A DNA stretch of 64,000 bases from Cyclobacterium roseum (GTDB lineage Bacteria > Bacteroidota > Bacteroidia > Cytophagales > Cyclobacteriaceae): the NCBI RefSeq assembly GCF_010119225.1, contig NZ_WNKF01000009.1:1-64000 (forward strand). The letters run 5' to 3'. How positions within the stretch are numbered: position 1 is the stretch's first letter; each line of letters opens with the position of its first letter. The notes beneath the pieces are model-generated. The model was not told the DNA's origin and searched no databases. It worked only from the letters and a program-made list of their open reading frames with translations. Made by a program: the position numbers and the translations under genes. Positions 16,642-25,875 of this stretch are shown piece after piece.

Positions 16642-17772
16642 ATGTCAAAGATTTATTGCAAGCCCCATTTTATCCTAATTTTTGTTTTACTGACAGCTGC
16701 CTTGAATGCGGTGGGCCAAAACAAATACCTGATCTCTCCTGAACGGGAAACCGCCCGCACGGATGCCTACGAACAGCAACTGGAAAATTACCTGCGCCAT
16801 TTTCTGGTAGAGGAGTACGAGGCCCGTGCGGCCAAGCGGTGGAAACGGGATTACAGCAGCCCTGCGGCCCTCGAACGAAGCGTCAGCCCCAACCGCAGGC
16901 GATGGGAAGAAGTGTTGAGCCCGCCGGTACTCTCCAAGACCGGCCCGCTCGAAACCAAACCCTACCCCCTGGGAAAACTGCAGGCCGAATGGCTGACCCT
17001 TCCCCTGGGTATCCTGACAGCGGAAGCGGTACTCGCCTATCCGGAAGGCGCAAGCCAACAGCGGCCGGTACCGCTGGTCATTGTGCAACACGGCATTGGC
17101 AGTACGCCGGAAACGCCTTTTACCGCTGGGGCCTACCACGAATACGCGAAGGGATTGCTTGATGCGGGGTTTGCCGTACTCGTACCCATGAACCTGCGCT
17201 CGGTGGAGCGACGCAACAACGTGGAGCGCTACGCCCGATTGGCGGGTACCAGCTTGCCCGGAATAGAATTGGTTCGGGTGCAACATTTATTGGATAGCGT
17301 ACTTGCGGACCCGCGCCTGGACGAAGGGCGCGTCGGAATGTGGGGCGTTTCCCTGGGAGGAATGGCTACGATGTTTTGGATGCCCCTGGAATCCCGGATC
17401 AAAGCGGGAGTGGTGTCGGCCTGGTTCAATGAACGCCGAAACAAGATGGCCGTGCCGGATGCGCGCTATTCCAGCTTTTCACCCCGGGAAGAACACGCTT
17501 TTTTCAACGGTTGGCTGACGGAATTTTCCGATGAGGACCTCGTTTCCCTGATCGTGCCCCGGCCGTTGATGATACAGCACGGAAAAAACGACAACATTGC
17601 CCATTGGCCGCAGGTCGTGGAAGCGTATGAAAAAGCAATGGTTCATTATCGTAAACTAAAAATGCCAGAACGGATAGAACTAATACTACATGAAGGAGGT
17701 CATGAGGCGATAGTGGAGGAAGGGGTAAGGTTTATGACTCACTGGCTAACTGGAACCATTAACGAAAAATAG
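16642..17772 (+). CDS. Secreted alpha/beta-hydrolase (acetyl-xylan-esterase-like)
   Basis: A 376-residue protein with signal peptide ending near AVGQ (residues 23-26). The alpha/beta-hydrolase domain shows the oxyanion block VIVQHGIG, the nucleophile elbow GVSLGG with Ser237, the acid in QHGKNDN (Asp317) and the catalytic His in EGGHEA (His354). The layout matches dienelactone-hydrolase/acetyl-xylan-esterase-like enzymes. It probably removes ester groups from carbohydrates in the periplasm, though a peptidase-like role cannot be excluded. It is transcribed alone and followed by a terminator. GC-rich codons in the first two thirds give way to more AT-rich codons at the end. Confidence 0.75.
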   Translation: MSKIYCKPHFILIFVLLTAALNAVGQNKYLISPERETARTDAYEQQLENYLRHFLVEEYEARAAKRWKRDYSSPAALERSVSPNRRRWEEVLSPPVLSKTGPLETKPYPLGKLQAEWLTLPLGILTAEAVLAYPEGASQQRPVPLVIVQHGIGSTPETPFTAGAYHEYAKGLLDAGFAVLVPMNLRSVERRNNVERYARLAGTSLPGIELVRVQHLLDSVLADPRLDEGRVGMWGVSLGGMATMFWMPLESRIKAGVVSAWFNERRNKMAVPDARYSSFSPREEHAFFNGWLTEFSDEDLVSLIVPRPLMIQHGKNDNIAHWPQVVEAYEKAMVHYRKLKMPERIELILHEGGHEAIVEEGVRFMTHWLTGTINEK

Positions 17773-17822
17773 CTGATTAAATCGTCCTTTCCGACTACAT
17801 CGGCCGCTTTTCCATTTACACA

Positions 17823-17855
17823 CTGCTACCAGGTTAATAGCAGGGATTTTTTTTT
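17823..17855 (+). terminator. Likely Rho-independent terminator
   Basis: CTGCTA and TAGCAG form a 6-bp stem over a 9-base loop, followed after GGA by nine T. It lies 50 bp after the hydrolase stop. Confidence 0.6.
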
Positions 17856-18107
17856 AACACAATGAATTCCCAAGAAAAAGCCTTTGAGAATGGGTTTTCT
17901 ATTTAAAATTTGGACTAATTTCATTAAAGCCTTTTAAAAACAGTTTTTAGTTGAACTATATAATCGACTTAACCCTTTTATATACCCAATAGACTGAAAA
18001 TTCCAGAGAGAGTAATCCGCTTTTTAAAAATACCCTTTCTCCCCCTCTATTAGACAAATTATCACCAGCTTAGAAGTTTGATTAATTTTCCAAGTACCAA
18101 TTCCTAT

Positions 18108-19385
18108 ATGAATAAAACATTAGTAATCGCAACCGTTTTTTTGATTTTTAGTGGCACACTTGCTTCCCAGACCATTATAGATGCTTCAGAAAATGATTCA
18201 TCAGGTATAAAAACACTGGAAATACGGAGTCAGGATTTTATTTCAGTGTTTTTGGATTGCCGAGGCTGCGACAACAACTTTATCCGACAGCAGATAGATT
18301 TTGTCAAGTACGTTAGAGATCCGACCTTAGGACAAGTGCATCTTTTTATAAATTCTCAAGGTACCGGCAGCGGTGGACGTGCATTCTCTCTTTCATTTAT
18401 AGGAAAAGGTGAATTTGAAGGAATCAACAACAAATTGACATACACCTCTCTCCAAACTTCTACCAGAGATGAAGAAAGAAAAGGACTGAATTCCATTATA
18501 AAATTAGGCCTGGTACCTTATGTGGCCCACACTTCCATAGCTGAAAAGCTTGTCGTTTCTATTTCTGACGTGGAATTTCAGCAGGCCCCTGAAAAGGATA
18601 ACTGGAACAATTGGATTTTTGAGATTTATGGAGGCATCAACTTTGAAAAAGAAACAAGTAAAAGTGCTCTTGACCTGAGATACGGTTTTTCTGCGGATCA
18701 TATTACCGAAAATTGGCGAATTCGCCTTCGTCCCTATTTCAATTATAATCGAATAAATTTCATTAGGAACGAGGAAGAATTCCAGAGTATTCTTCACCGG
18801 AACGGATTTTATGGCCGCGCAGTAAAAAGTATCAATTCCCATTGGTCGGTGGGTTTATTCAACACCATGATTTCTTCGACTTATGGAAATATTGACTTTG
18901 GAATCTCCCTAAGGCCCGCTATTGAATACAGTTTTTACCCTTATAAAGAAGCGCTTCGAAAGGAAGTTACCCTCGCCTACAGCGCAGGATTTGACAGGCG
19001 AAATTATATGGAAGAAACCGTATTTGGAAAACTTGCGGAAACCCTTCCCAATCATGCACTGGAATTTGGGGTGAGAATCCGACAACCATGGGGTTCGATA
19101 CGGGTAGAGCTTGAGGGATCTCAGTTCCTACATGATTTGAGCAAAAACCGGCTTTCTTTTGAAAGTGACCTTTCCTGGAGAATCTATAAAGGGTTGTCCG
19201 TCAACTTAAGGTCTGAATTTGACATCGTGCGGGACCAGTTATCCCTGCCTGCAGGAGATATATCAGTAGAAGACATTTTGTTGCAGCAGCGTCAGCTGGC
19301 TACCAGCTATGGAGTCTCGGTAACATTTGGAGTCGCCTATAGCTTTGGATCCATGTATAACAGTGTCGTGAACACCAGACTTTGA
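18108..19385 (+). CDS. Outer-membrane beta-barrel protein of unknown function
   Basis: A 425-residue exported protein; I start at the Met that begins MNKTLVIATVFLIFSG, since the upstream 10 codons precede a clean signal peptide (cleaved near ASQ). The N-terminal soluble domain contains a CRGCDNNF motif and VHLFINSQGTGSGGRAF. From about residue 180 the sequence alternates amphipathic strands (WRIRLRPYFNYN, YGVSVTFGVAYSFG), typical of a small outer-membrane barrel with aromatic girdles. CxxC-type Cys could be redox or structural. Length and family are not recognised. Transcribed alone between two secreted enzymes. Confidence 0.6.
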   Translation: MNKTLVIATVFLIFSGTLASQTIIDASENDSSGIKTLEIRSQDFISVFLDCRGCDNNFIRQQIDFVKYVRDPTLGQVHLFINSQGTGSGGRAFSLSFIGKGEFEGINNKLTYTSLQTSTRDEERKGLNSIIKLGLVPYVAHTSIAEKLVVSISDVEFQQAPEKDNWNNWIFEIYGGINFEKETSKSALDLRYGFSADHITENWRIRLRPYFNYNRINFIRNEEEFQSILHRNGFYGRAVKSINSHWSVGLFNTMISSTYGNIDFGISLRPAIEYSFYPYKEALRKEVTLAYSAGFDRRNYMEETVFGKLAETLPNHALEFGVRIRQPWGSIRVELEGSQFLHDLSKNRLSFESDLSWRIYKGLSVNLRSEFDIVRDQLSLPAGDISVEDILLQQRQLATSYGVSVTFGVAYSFGSMYNSVVNTRL

Positions 19386-19584
19386 TTTTTTTGCAATTTT
19401 AGGCTAGCCAAACGTAAGGAACAATGCAGGATGCTATTTTAATTCGGTAAAAACGTGACAAGTCTTTTTAATCACCTTCAAAACTAAATTAGGGGTCAGC
19501 TTTTTGCAGACGATGGCTGAAACAGGTTTCGGTAGAAGCTTCCGCTGAAAATTTGCTATATTTAACCAACCAAATCTCCATCGA

Positions 19585-20502
19585 ATGAACCGGCTTTTTC
19601 TTATCCTGGCAATACTTGTTTTTCATCAGGGAAACGCCTCCGCCCAAAACCAATCCCTCAAAGTCATCAGCTACAATATCTGGAATGGATTTGACAGGGG
19701 CAAAGACCAGGAACGGGAACAGGCCATGATTCAATGGCTAAAAGAACAGGACGCAGACGTCATCGGCTTTCAGGAGCTCAATGCCTTTACCCCGGAGAAG
19801 CTCGCCCGACTCGCCCGGGAATGGGGACACCCCTACAGCCTGCTGCTCAAAGAAGATGGATTCCCCATCGGCATCACCTCAAAAACACCCTTGGAACTCA
19901 AAGGCCGCCTACTAGGCGGATTTTGGCACGGGATGCTGCATGCCAAAACCCGCGACATCGACTTTCTGGTGGTCCACCTCAGCCCCCAGGATTGGCAATT
20001 CCGCCGGTCCGAAGCCGAGATCGTTTCGACCTATATCGAAAACGTACTGGTCAAAAACGGACAGGATAAATACATGGTTATTGGGGATTTTAACGCCCAC
20101 TCCCCCTTTGACGCCGGATTTGACCTTGCCCATCCGGAAACCCTTCGCCGCAACCGCGAAGGCGATCGACAGCGATTCGAAGAAAAAGGTGCGGAAGCCT
20201 TTCAAACGCTTCGAAACGGCAGCTTTGACTACAGCGTCATGTCCCGGTTTTTATCCCTTCCCCTGATCGACGTGGTCCAAAACCATACGGAAGAAAACCG
20301 AAAATCCTCCTTTCCTACGCCCTTGATTACGCAAGAACTATCTCCCGAACAACGGACCGGCTACCAGCAGCGCATCGATTACATCCTGGTAAGCCCCTTT
20401 TTCGAATTTCGCTGTACCGATGCCCGGGTAATCAACACCGGAACACCGGATCGGCTGTCCGATCACTATCCGGTCGTCGCATCCTTTGCCTGGGATGAAT
20501 AG
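19585..20502 (+). CDS. Secreted endonuclease/exonuclease/phosphatase-family protein
   Basis: A 305-residue protein with a signal peptide ending at ASAQ. The EEP (DNase I-like) fold is marked by SYNIWNG near the N-terminus, DVIGFQEL with the metal-binding Glu, VVHLSP, GDFNAHSP and the C-terminal RIDYILVS and RLSDHYPV blocks. These are the catalytic Asn, Glu, His, Asp and Asp-His elements. Secreted members hydrolyse phosphodiesters of nucleic acids, phospholipids or inositol phosphates. The substrate is undetermined. No operon partners are nearby. Confidence 0.8.
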   Translation: MNRLFLILAILVFHQGNASAQNQSLKVISYNIWNGFDRGKDQEREQAMIQWLKEQDADVIGFQELNAFTPEKLARLAREWGHPYSLLLKEDGFPIGITSKTPLELKGRLLGGFWHGMLHAKTRDIDFLVVHLSPQDWQFRRSEAEIVSTYIENVLVKNGQDKYMVIGDFNAHSPFDAGFDLAHPETLRRNREGDRQRFEEKGAEAFQTLRNGSFDYSVMSRFLSLPLIDVVQNHTEENRKSSFPTPLITQELSPEQRTGYQQRIDYILVSPFFEFRCTDARVINTGTPDRLSDHYPVVASFAWDE

Positions 20503-20743
20503 TCCTGAAAAAAAATTTTCGATAAAATTGGGATATTGAAGGATTTCGCTGAAAAAGGAGCACACCCCAATTATCCGCAGCAAGGAGAATTATGAATAGC
20601 TGACACTATCTGAGCCTTTGTGAGCTTGCCACAGCAGAAGTCCAAAAAGATTAACTATTCATCACGAGAAGCGAGTGATGGATTGGGCTATGATATTCAT
20701 TCATTCCATCCGGATGGGAAGCCAAAATTTCATTGTAGGAATG

Positions 20744-20830
20744 AGGGTAAAATTTTCTTCCTTTTTCCCGATGTGCGTAAAAAATCAATAAAATTACCTT
20801 TATATCGCATACGCAGGTAAATTTTACCCT
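20744..20830. repeat. 12-bp inverted repeat pair
   Basis: AGGGTAAAATTT at 20744-20755 and its exact complement AAATTTTACCCT at 20819-20830 are separated by 63 bp. The block may form a stem or mark the ends of a tiny mobile element. Confidence 0.5.
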
Positions 20831-21140
20831 TGTAGCTGATTATGTTTGACAGAACTATTCCATACAACGATCTCCCCCTACTCTCTCCAACACCCCTTTT
20901 TACATTAGCGCATTGATGTGCTACCACTTACCGTTGAAAAGTAACTACCCAACGCAATGGATATTTTCCTTAACGATATTTTAGTTCTTTTCTAATTCCG
21001 TAATCTCTTCTTGCTTATCGGGAAGTTCGATTGTGTCATGTACGCAGCCAAAACTACCCCCAAAATCCTTTTACCCATACTCGTTTGTCCCGCCAAACCT
21101 GCTTCTTCAGGCTTCTCCCTGCAGGAGAATAAAAAATATA

Positions 21141-21173
21141 TTTAGGTCTTTTGCCCTAGATTGTATATTTTTG
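21141..21173 (+). promoter_or_regulatory. Candidate promoter of the symporter operon
   Basis: TTTA at 21141-21144, 21 bp, then TATTTTTG at 21166-21173 (TAnnTTTG). It would leave a leader of about 145 nt before the SSS symporter. Spacing is slightly long, so confidence is low. Confidence 0.3.
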
Positions 21174-21323
21174 GCCGGATTAGTTTTTAAAAAAATGCAG
21201 GTATGCATCCGAATGGCCTTTGGAAAGATAGGGCCTATTTACCAGATCGGGAGCTCGGAAGATAAATTCAACCACCAGCTTTCTGTTCAGGTATAGGTTG
21301 CTCTGTGGAACAAACTGTATGCT

Positions 21324-22922
21324 ATGAATTCAATGGAACTAGTAGATCTTTTGGTCATCGTAGGCTACCTGCTAGGCATCGTCGGTATCGGGCTTTTTTC
21401 CGTTCGGAAAAAGAAACAAACGAGCGAGGGCTATTTTTTAGCGGGCAAGTCATTGTCCTGGGCCGTTATAGGTGCCTCGCTCTTTGCCTCCAATATTTCT
21501 ACCGTACACCTGGTAGGGCTGGCCGAATCCGGGTTTACGGATGGCATCCTTTGGGGAAATTTTGAGTGGTTCTCCGGAATTGAACTCCTCATCCTTGCCT
21601 TTGTATTCATTCCCTTTTACCTGCGCACCAAAATCACTACCCTGCCCCAGTTTCTGGAAAAACGCTATGATTCCCGATCCCGGGTGGTATTGGCCATATT
21701 CAGCATCCTGGCAGCGCTTTTTATGCACATTGGGGTAAGTTTGTATGCCGGTGCCGTCGTATTTGAAAATGTATCCGGAATCAGTATTCCGGTTTCAATT
21801 GTCATCATAGCCCTGGCGACGGGGGTATATACGATTGTTGGAGGATTGACTTCCGTGGTGATTACGGAAGCGGTTCAGACAGTCATTTTAATTGCCGGTT
21901 CATTTACCATTACGCTACTAGCCATCTACCGCTTGCCGGAAATCGGCATTACTTCCTATGAGGAACTTAAAGTAGCCGTAGACCCGGATCGCTTGAAAAT
22001 CGTAAGTTTTGATACGGCCAAAACGGGGTTTTCTTTCACCGACATGCTGTTTGGACACCTGATTTTGGGCCTCTGGTATTGGTGTACGGATCAGACCATT
22101 GTTCAGCGTGTATTAGGTGCCCGTTCGGAAAAACAGGCCAAGCTAGGTGCCTTATTTGCAGGGTTCCTAAAAATCCTTCCCGTATTCATCATGGTAATTC
22201 CAGGTATTTTAGCCTTTGCTTTGTTTCGGCAAGAAATAGGAAATGACACCAAAAGTGTCCTGCCGGTAATGATAACCCAATTAATGCCGATCGGACTGAA
22301 AGGGCTCATGGTGGCGGCCCTCCTGGCTGCAGTTATGAGCAGTGTGGCTGCGGCTATCAATAGTTGCTCCACGCTGATTGTTTATGACGTATTCAATAAA
22401 CTAAAACCCAACCTACCTGATAGGAGAAAAATCTTTATCGGAAGGGTGACGGGCGTGGTGGTCTTACTTTCTGCTGTGATTTGGTCCCCTTTCCTGGGGA
22501 ATTTGGGAACTATATTTGAATTGATCAACCAAATGTTTTCCATCCTTGCTCCGTCGATCGTAGCCGTTTTCCTGTTGGGAATACTATCTTCCAGGGGAAC
22601 GGCAAATGCGGCGTTCTACACGCTATTGATCGGCAGTTTGTTCGCTGCTTCGGTCTTTATTGTGGAAAAGTACCTGCCCATCGGAGGAATTTCAAATTAC
22701 ATATCCAGTCCTGAGGGGCTGGGTATTAACTGGCTAAAACAAACCTATCTGTTCTTCATTTTCTCTTGCTTGCTCTACGCCGCTATTTCCTATTTTGATA
22801 AAAAAGACCAGGTCATTTTCCCCGGGTTTTACCTGAAGGTACGCAGCCCTTCCTCACTTGTCAATTGGCTGAGTGTGGTTTTATTGCTGACCATGCTGAT
22901 TTTGTACTGGACTTTCTATTAA
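21324..22922 (+). CDS. Sodium/solute symporter (SSS family), probable sugar transporter
   Basis: A 532-residue inner-membrane protein with about 13-14 hydrophobic segments. Early motifs GYFLAGKSLSWAVIGASLFASNIS and VGLAESGFTDGI match the SGLT-type SSS subgroup; the later block GLWYWCTDQTIVQRVLGA is the classic family signature near helix 6-7. Sodium-driven sugar uptake is expected. It is followed 46 bp later by a Gfo/Idh oxidoreductase and then L-fuconate dehydratase, which makes L-fucose or a fucose derivative the most likely substrate (inference). A second Met four codons in is an alternative start. It opens the locus. Confidence 0.85.
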   Translation: MNSMELVDLLVIVGYLLGIVGIGLFSVRKKKQTSEGYFLAGKSLSWAVIGASLFASNISTVHLVGLAESGFTDGILWGNFEWFSGIELLILAFVFIPFYLRTKITTLPQFLEKRYDSRSRVVLAIFSILAALFMHIGVSLYAGAVVFENVSGISIPVSIVIIALATGVYTIVGGLTSVVITEAVQTVILIAGSFTITLLAIYRLPEIGITSYEELKVAVDPDRLKIVSFDTAKTGFSFTDMLFGHLILGLWYWCTDQTIVQRVLGARSEKQAKLGALFAGFLKILPVFIMVIPGILAFALFRQEIGNDTKSVLPVMITQLMPIGLKGLMVAALLAAVMSSVAAAINSCSTLIVYDVFNKLKPNLPDRRKIFIGRVTGVVVLLSAVIWSPFLGNLGTIFELINQMFSILAPSIVAVFLLGILSSRGTANAAFYTLLIGSLFAASVFIVEKYLPIGGISNYISSPEGLGINWLKQTYLFFIFSCLLYAAISYFDKKDQVIFPGFYLKVRSPSSLVNWLSVVLLLTMLILYWTFY

Positions 22923-22968
22923 ATAAGAAAATAAATCGCATACCTGAAAAATTAATTCATTCTTAGAC

Positions 22969-24036
22969 ATGCATTTTAACCAACGCCCGGTAATTCCTGA
23001 GAACCCGCTGCCGATTGTCATCATAGGAGCAGGCGGCATTGTGCGCGATGCCCATCTCCCTGCCTACGCCATGGCAAAATTCCCGGTCGCTGGTATCTAT
23101 GATGTCTCTCCAGGCAAAGCGAAATCCCTGGCAGAATCGGTTGGTATGGTGGATGAGGCTTTTGATTCCCTGGATTTGCTAATCCAGAAGGCCCGGGAAG
23201 TAGGAGCTGTGTTTGATCTGGCCGTACCCGCCGAACAGATCCTGGAAATATTACCGCAATTACCCGATGGATCGGCGGTGTTGATACAGAAACCCATGGG
23301 TGAGAACCTGACGGAAGCGAGCGAAATTCGGGACCTCTGTCGAAAAAAGTCACTCGTGGCAGCTATCAATTTTCAACTTCGACATGCCCCATTTATGTTA
23401 GCGGCTAAAGATGTGATTCATCAGGGGTTGATCGGGGAAGTGTTTGACATGGAGTTTAAAGTATGTGTCTATACCCCCTGGGAATTATGGGAATTCCTGA
23501 AAAACAAACCAAGGCTGGAGATTTTATATCATAGCATCCATTACGTAGATACCATCAGGGACTTTTTGGGTAATCCTGCTCAGGTATATGCCAATACGAT
23601 AAAACACCCCAACAATAGCGCATTGGCGGCTACCAGAAGCACCATCGTTCTGGACTACGGCAAGTTTAGGCAAGCCCGTATCCTTACCAATCACGGGCAC
23701 GATTACGGATCAAAGCACCAGGAATCTTACCTTAAGATAGAAGGGACTCAGGGTGCTATTAAGATACAAATCGGGGTCTCCTTTGATTATCCCAACGGAA
23801 GACCTTCGACATTTGAATATTACAGCAAAAAAGCCAAAGAAAAGGGCTGGCAGGACGTTCCGTTGACCGGAGATTGGTTTCCAGATGCATTTATTGGCCC
23901 CATGGCCACCTTGCAGCAGCACTTTAAAATCCCTTCGGCAGTGCTTCCCACTGCGGTGGAAGATGCCCTCCAAACCATGCGTTTGGTCGAAAAATTATAT
24001 GAATCGAATGAACAAAATGGATTGGCCTTCAACTAA
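22969..24036 (+). CDS. Gfo/Idh/MocA-family oxidoreductase
   Basis: A 355-residue NAD(P)-dependent sugar dehydrogenase-type protein. The N-terminal Rossmann motif is IGAGGIV (residues 19-25); the second domain follows IQKPMGENL, in which Gln replaces the usual Glu of the EKP motif. The HSIHYVDTIRDF segment supplies the family catalytic His/Asp region. No signal peptide, so cytoplasmic. Its place between the symporter and fuconate dehydratase suggests it oxidises a sugar or sugar acid from the fucan, possibly L-fucose itself, although known L-fucose dehydrogenases are usually SDR or AKR enzymes. Exact reaction unknown. Confidence 0.8.
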   Translation: MHFNQRPVIPENPLPIVIIGAGGIVRDAHLPAYAMAKFPVAGIYDVSPGKAKSLAESVGMVDEAFDSLDLLIQKAREVGAVFDLAVPAEQILEILPQLPDGSAVLIQKPMGENLTEASEIRDLCRKKSLVAAINFQLRHAPFMLAAKDVIHQGLIGEVFDMEFKVCVYTPWELWEFLKNKPRLEILYHSIHYVDTIRDFLGNPAQVYANTIKHPNNSALAATRSTIVLDYGKFRQARILTNHGHDYGSKHQESYLKIEGTQGAIKIQIGVSFDYPNGRPSTFEYYSKKAKEKGWQDVPLTGDWFPDAFIGPMATLQQHFKIPSAVLPTAVEDALQTMRLVEKLYESNEQNGLAFN

Positions 24037-24119
24037 ACGGGGCTGAAAAGAACGACGCGTTGCAAGCCCCTTAGATACGTTTATCAACTACCGGGCAGCA
24101 ACCTAAACATAAAAAATAA

Positions 24120-25385
24120 ATGAACAAATCAATACTTATAAAAACCGGAAGATCTCAGGATGTCCAATTTGCCTTGGAAAATGGTGCCGGCTCTGACGCG
24201 GTTCATTCTACTCCCATTTATGCCTATGCCGTTTGCCAATTACAAACGGATACCAAGTTAGAGGGAATTGGGCTGGCCTTTACGCTGGGTGCTGGGAACA
24301 GGCTCGTCTGTGGCGCCATCGATTATTTGGTACGCCACGTTGAAGGCCGGGAAATAAATGAGCTTATGGCTGATTTTGGAACCACCTACAAAAAGATGGC
24401 CGAAGACCCCAACCTCAGGTGGCTGGGGCCCCACAAAGGAGTAGTTCACCTGGCCCTGGCCTCGGTGGTGAATGCCTGTTTTGACCTTTGGGCTAAATCC
24501 AGGTGCCAGCCCCTTTGGCAATTGCTGATAGAACTTTCTCCCGAAGAACTGACCAATACGCTGGATTTCTCCTATTACGAAGAAATCCTAACTAAAGAGG
24601 AAGCCATTCAGCTAATGAAAAAACAAGTGCCTGGAAAAAGTAGCCGGATGGGCATCCTTAAAACCGGCTATCCGGGGTATGACACTTCCATCGGCTGGTT
24701 TAATTATTCCGATGAACAGTTAACTACCAATATTAAAAAGTCGATTGATCAGGGCTTTACAGCCATAAAATTGAAAGTCGGCTCCATAGAAGAGGACAGG
24801 GATATTCGCAGGGCAGAACTGGTTCGCAAGGCGGCAGGGGCAACAGCGACCATTATGCTGGATGCCAATCAGCAATGGAACCTTCCAAAAGCCATTTCTA
24901 CCTGTAAAAAGCTAATGGGAATTGATCCCTACTGGATAGAAGAGCCTACTCATCCCGATGACATTCAGGCCCACATTACCCTCTCAAAGGAGGTGCCGAT
25001 TCCAATTGCGCTTGGAGAACATGTACCGAACAAAATAATGTTCAAAAATTTTATCCAATCTGGCTGCATGTCTTTTAATCAGGTGGATGCCGTTAGAGTG
25101 GGCGGCGTATCTGAATTTCTCCTGATCAGCCTACTGTCAAGGAAATATTCCATTCCGGTAGTGCCTCATGTAGGGGATATGGGACAGATTCACCAGCACC
25201 TGGTGCTTTTTAATCATATTTCGCTTGGCCATCCGGCCATTCTGCTGGAATACATTCCTCATCTAAAGGACTATTTTAAATTTCCTGCTCAAGTGGAGCG
25301 AGGAAAGTACAAAACCCCTCAAGAACCGGGCTTAAGTTCGGATTTCAAGGATTTAGTACAGGAGAAAACGGTCCTCTCCCGTTGA
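24120..25385 (+). CDS. L-fuconate dehydratase (enolase superfamily)
   Basis: A 421-residue enolase-superfamily enzyme; EC 4.2.1.68 activity converts L-fuconate to 2-keto-3-deoxy-L-fuconate in the oxidative fucose pathway. The subgroup features are all present: DVQFALENGAGSDAVHS at the start, LRWLGPHKGVVHLA, GYPGYDTSIGWFNYSDEQL, catalytic Lys217 and Lys219 in IKLKVG, metal ligands Asp248 (MLDAN), Glu274 (WIEEP) and Glu300 (LGEH), and the catalytic His350 in VVPHVGDMG. Positions align within one residue of those known for the Xanthomonas enzyme as I remember them. No lactonase or later enzymes of the pathway are in this window. Strong evidence that the locus feeds L-fucose. Confidence 0.88.
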   Translation: MNKSILIKTGRSQDVQFALENGAGSDAVHSTPIYAYAVCQLQTDTKLEGIGLAFTLGAGNRLVCGAIDYLVRHVEGREINELMADFGTTYKKMAEDPNLRWLGPHKGVVHLALASVVNACFDLWAKSRCQPLWQLLIELSPEELTNTLDFSYYEEILTKEEAIQLMKKQVPGKSSRMGILKTGYPGYDTSIGWFNYSDEQLTTNIKKSIDQGFTAIKLKVGSIEEDRDIRRAELVRKAAGATATIMLDANQQWNLPKAISTCKKLMGIDPYWIEEPTHPDDIQAHITLSKEVPIPIALGEHVPNKIMFKNFIQSGCMSFNQVDAVRVGGVSEFLLISLLSRKYSIPVVPHVGDMGQIHQHLVLFNHISLGHPAILLEYIPHLKDYFKFPAQVERGKYKTPQEPGLSSDFKDLVQEKTVLSR

Positions 25386-25439
25386 TTTTTCCAATAATAG
25401 TCAGATCTGCAAAATTTCGTGAATTATATTTTATTAATC

Positions 25440-25533
25440 ATTAGGTCGTTTGACCTAATATTCCTAATATTGGGGCAGATGCCCTAAGTTATGCCAATTG
25501 CAAACGCCTGTTTATGTGTTTTTTAGGGCATCT
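25440..25533. promoter_or_regulatory. Nested inverted repeats upstream of susC
   Basis: ATTAGGTC and GACCTAAT (25440-25459) form an 8-bp palindrome with a 4-base centre. Next, AGATGCCCTAA (25477-25487) and TTAGGGCATCT (25523-25533) are an exact 11-bp inverted repeat with a 35-bp loop. They lie in the 490-bp gap between fuconate dehydratase and SusC and could be an operator or an mRNA leader structure. Confidence 0.45.
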
Positions 25534-25875
25534 CTTGTCAATTGATTGGATGAGCATTCACCCCTAAATCCAGGGGCAGGTGCCACCCACTTAAAATGAA
25601 ATAATGAAAAACCTCAGGTATCCGGACCCCCATTGAAAATTAACATTCCAGGGAAATCAATCCGGAGAATCCAGGATCAACGTGTTGAATAGCCGATAAA
25701 TACATTCGAGTCAAACATAAATTTTAAGCGATGGCAGTAAAAAACCGAAACACCTCCTAAGAATCCGATGGGAAACCCGGATAGTTGCAGGGTGAAAATT
25801 CCTGATATCAGTCAGATAAAACACCTGAATAACAAGACCCTGCATTCAATTATTATAAACCTAACAGACAAAATT

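Larger units (their letters stand above)
20503..21323. other. Gene-free stretch before the fucan locus
   Basis: About 820 bp with no convincing gene. It contains CATCAC/GTGATG hairpin arms near 20.66 kb, the palindrome CCATCCGGATGG at 20.71 kb, a 12-bp inverted repeat at 20744-20830 and a candidate promoter at 21141-21173. Confidence 0.6.

Noticed and set aside
16687-17286. A 199-codon frame opposite the secreted hydrolase
   Set aside because: Antisense shadow; the plus strand has a full catalytic triad and signal peptide.
25768-25875. Longer start for SusC
   Set aside because: The extra 36 residues precede a clear signal peptide and carry none themselves.
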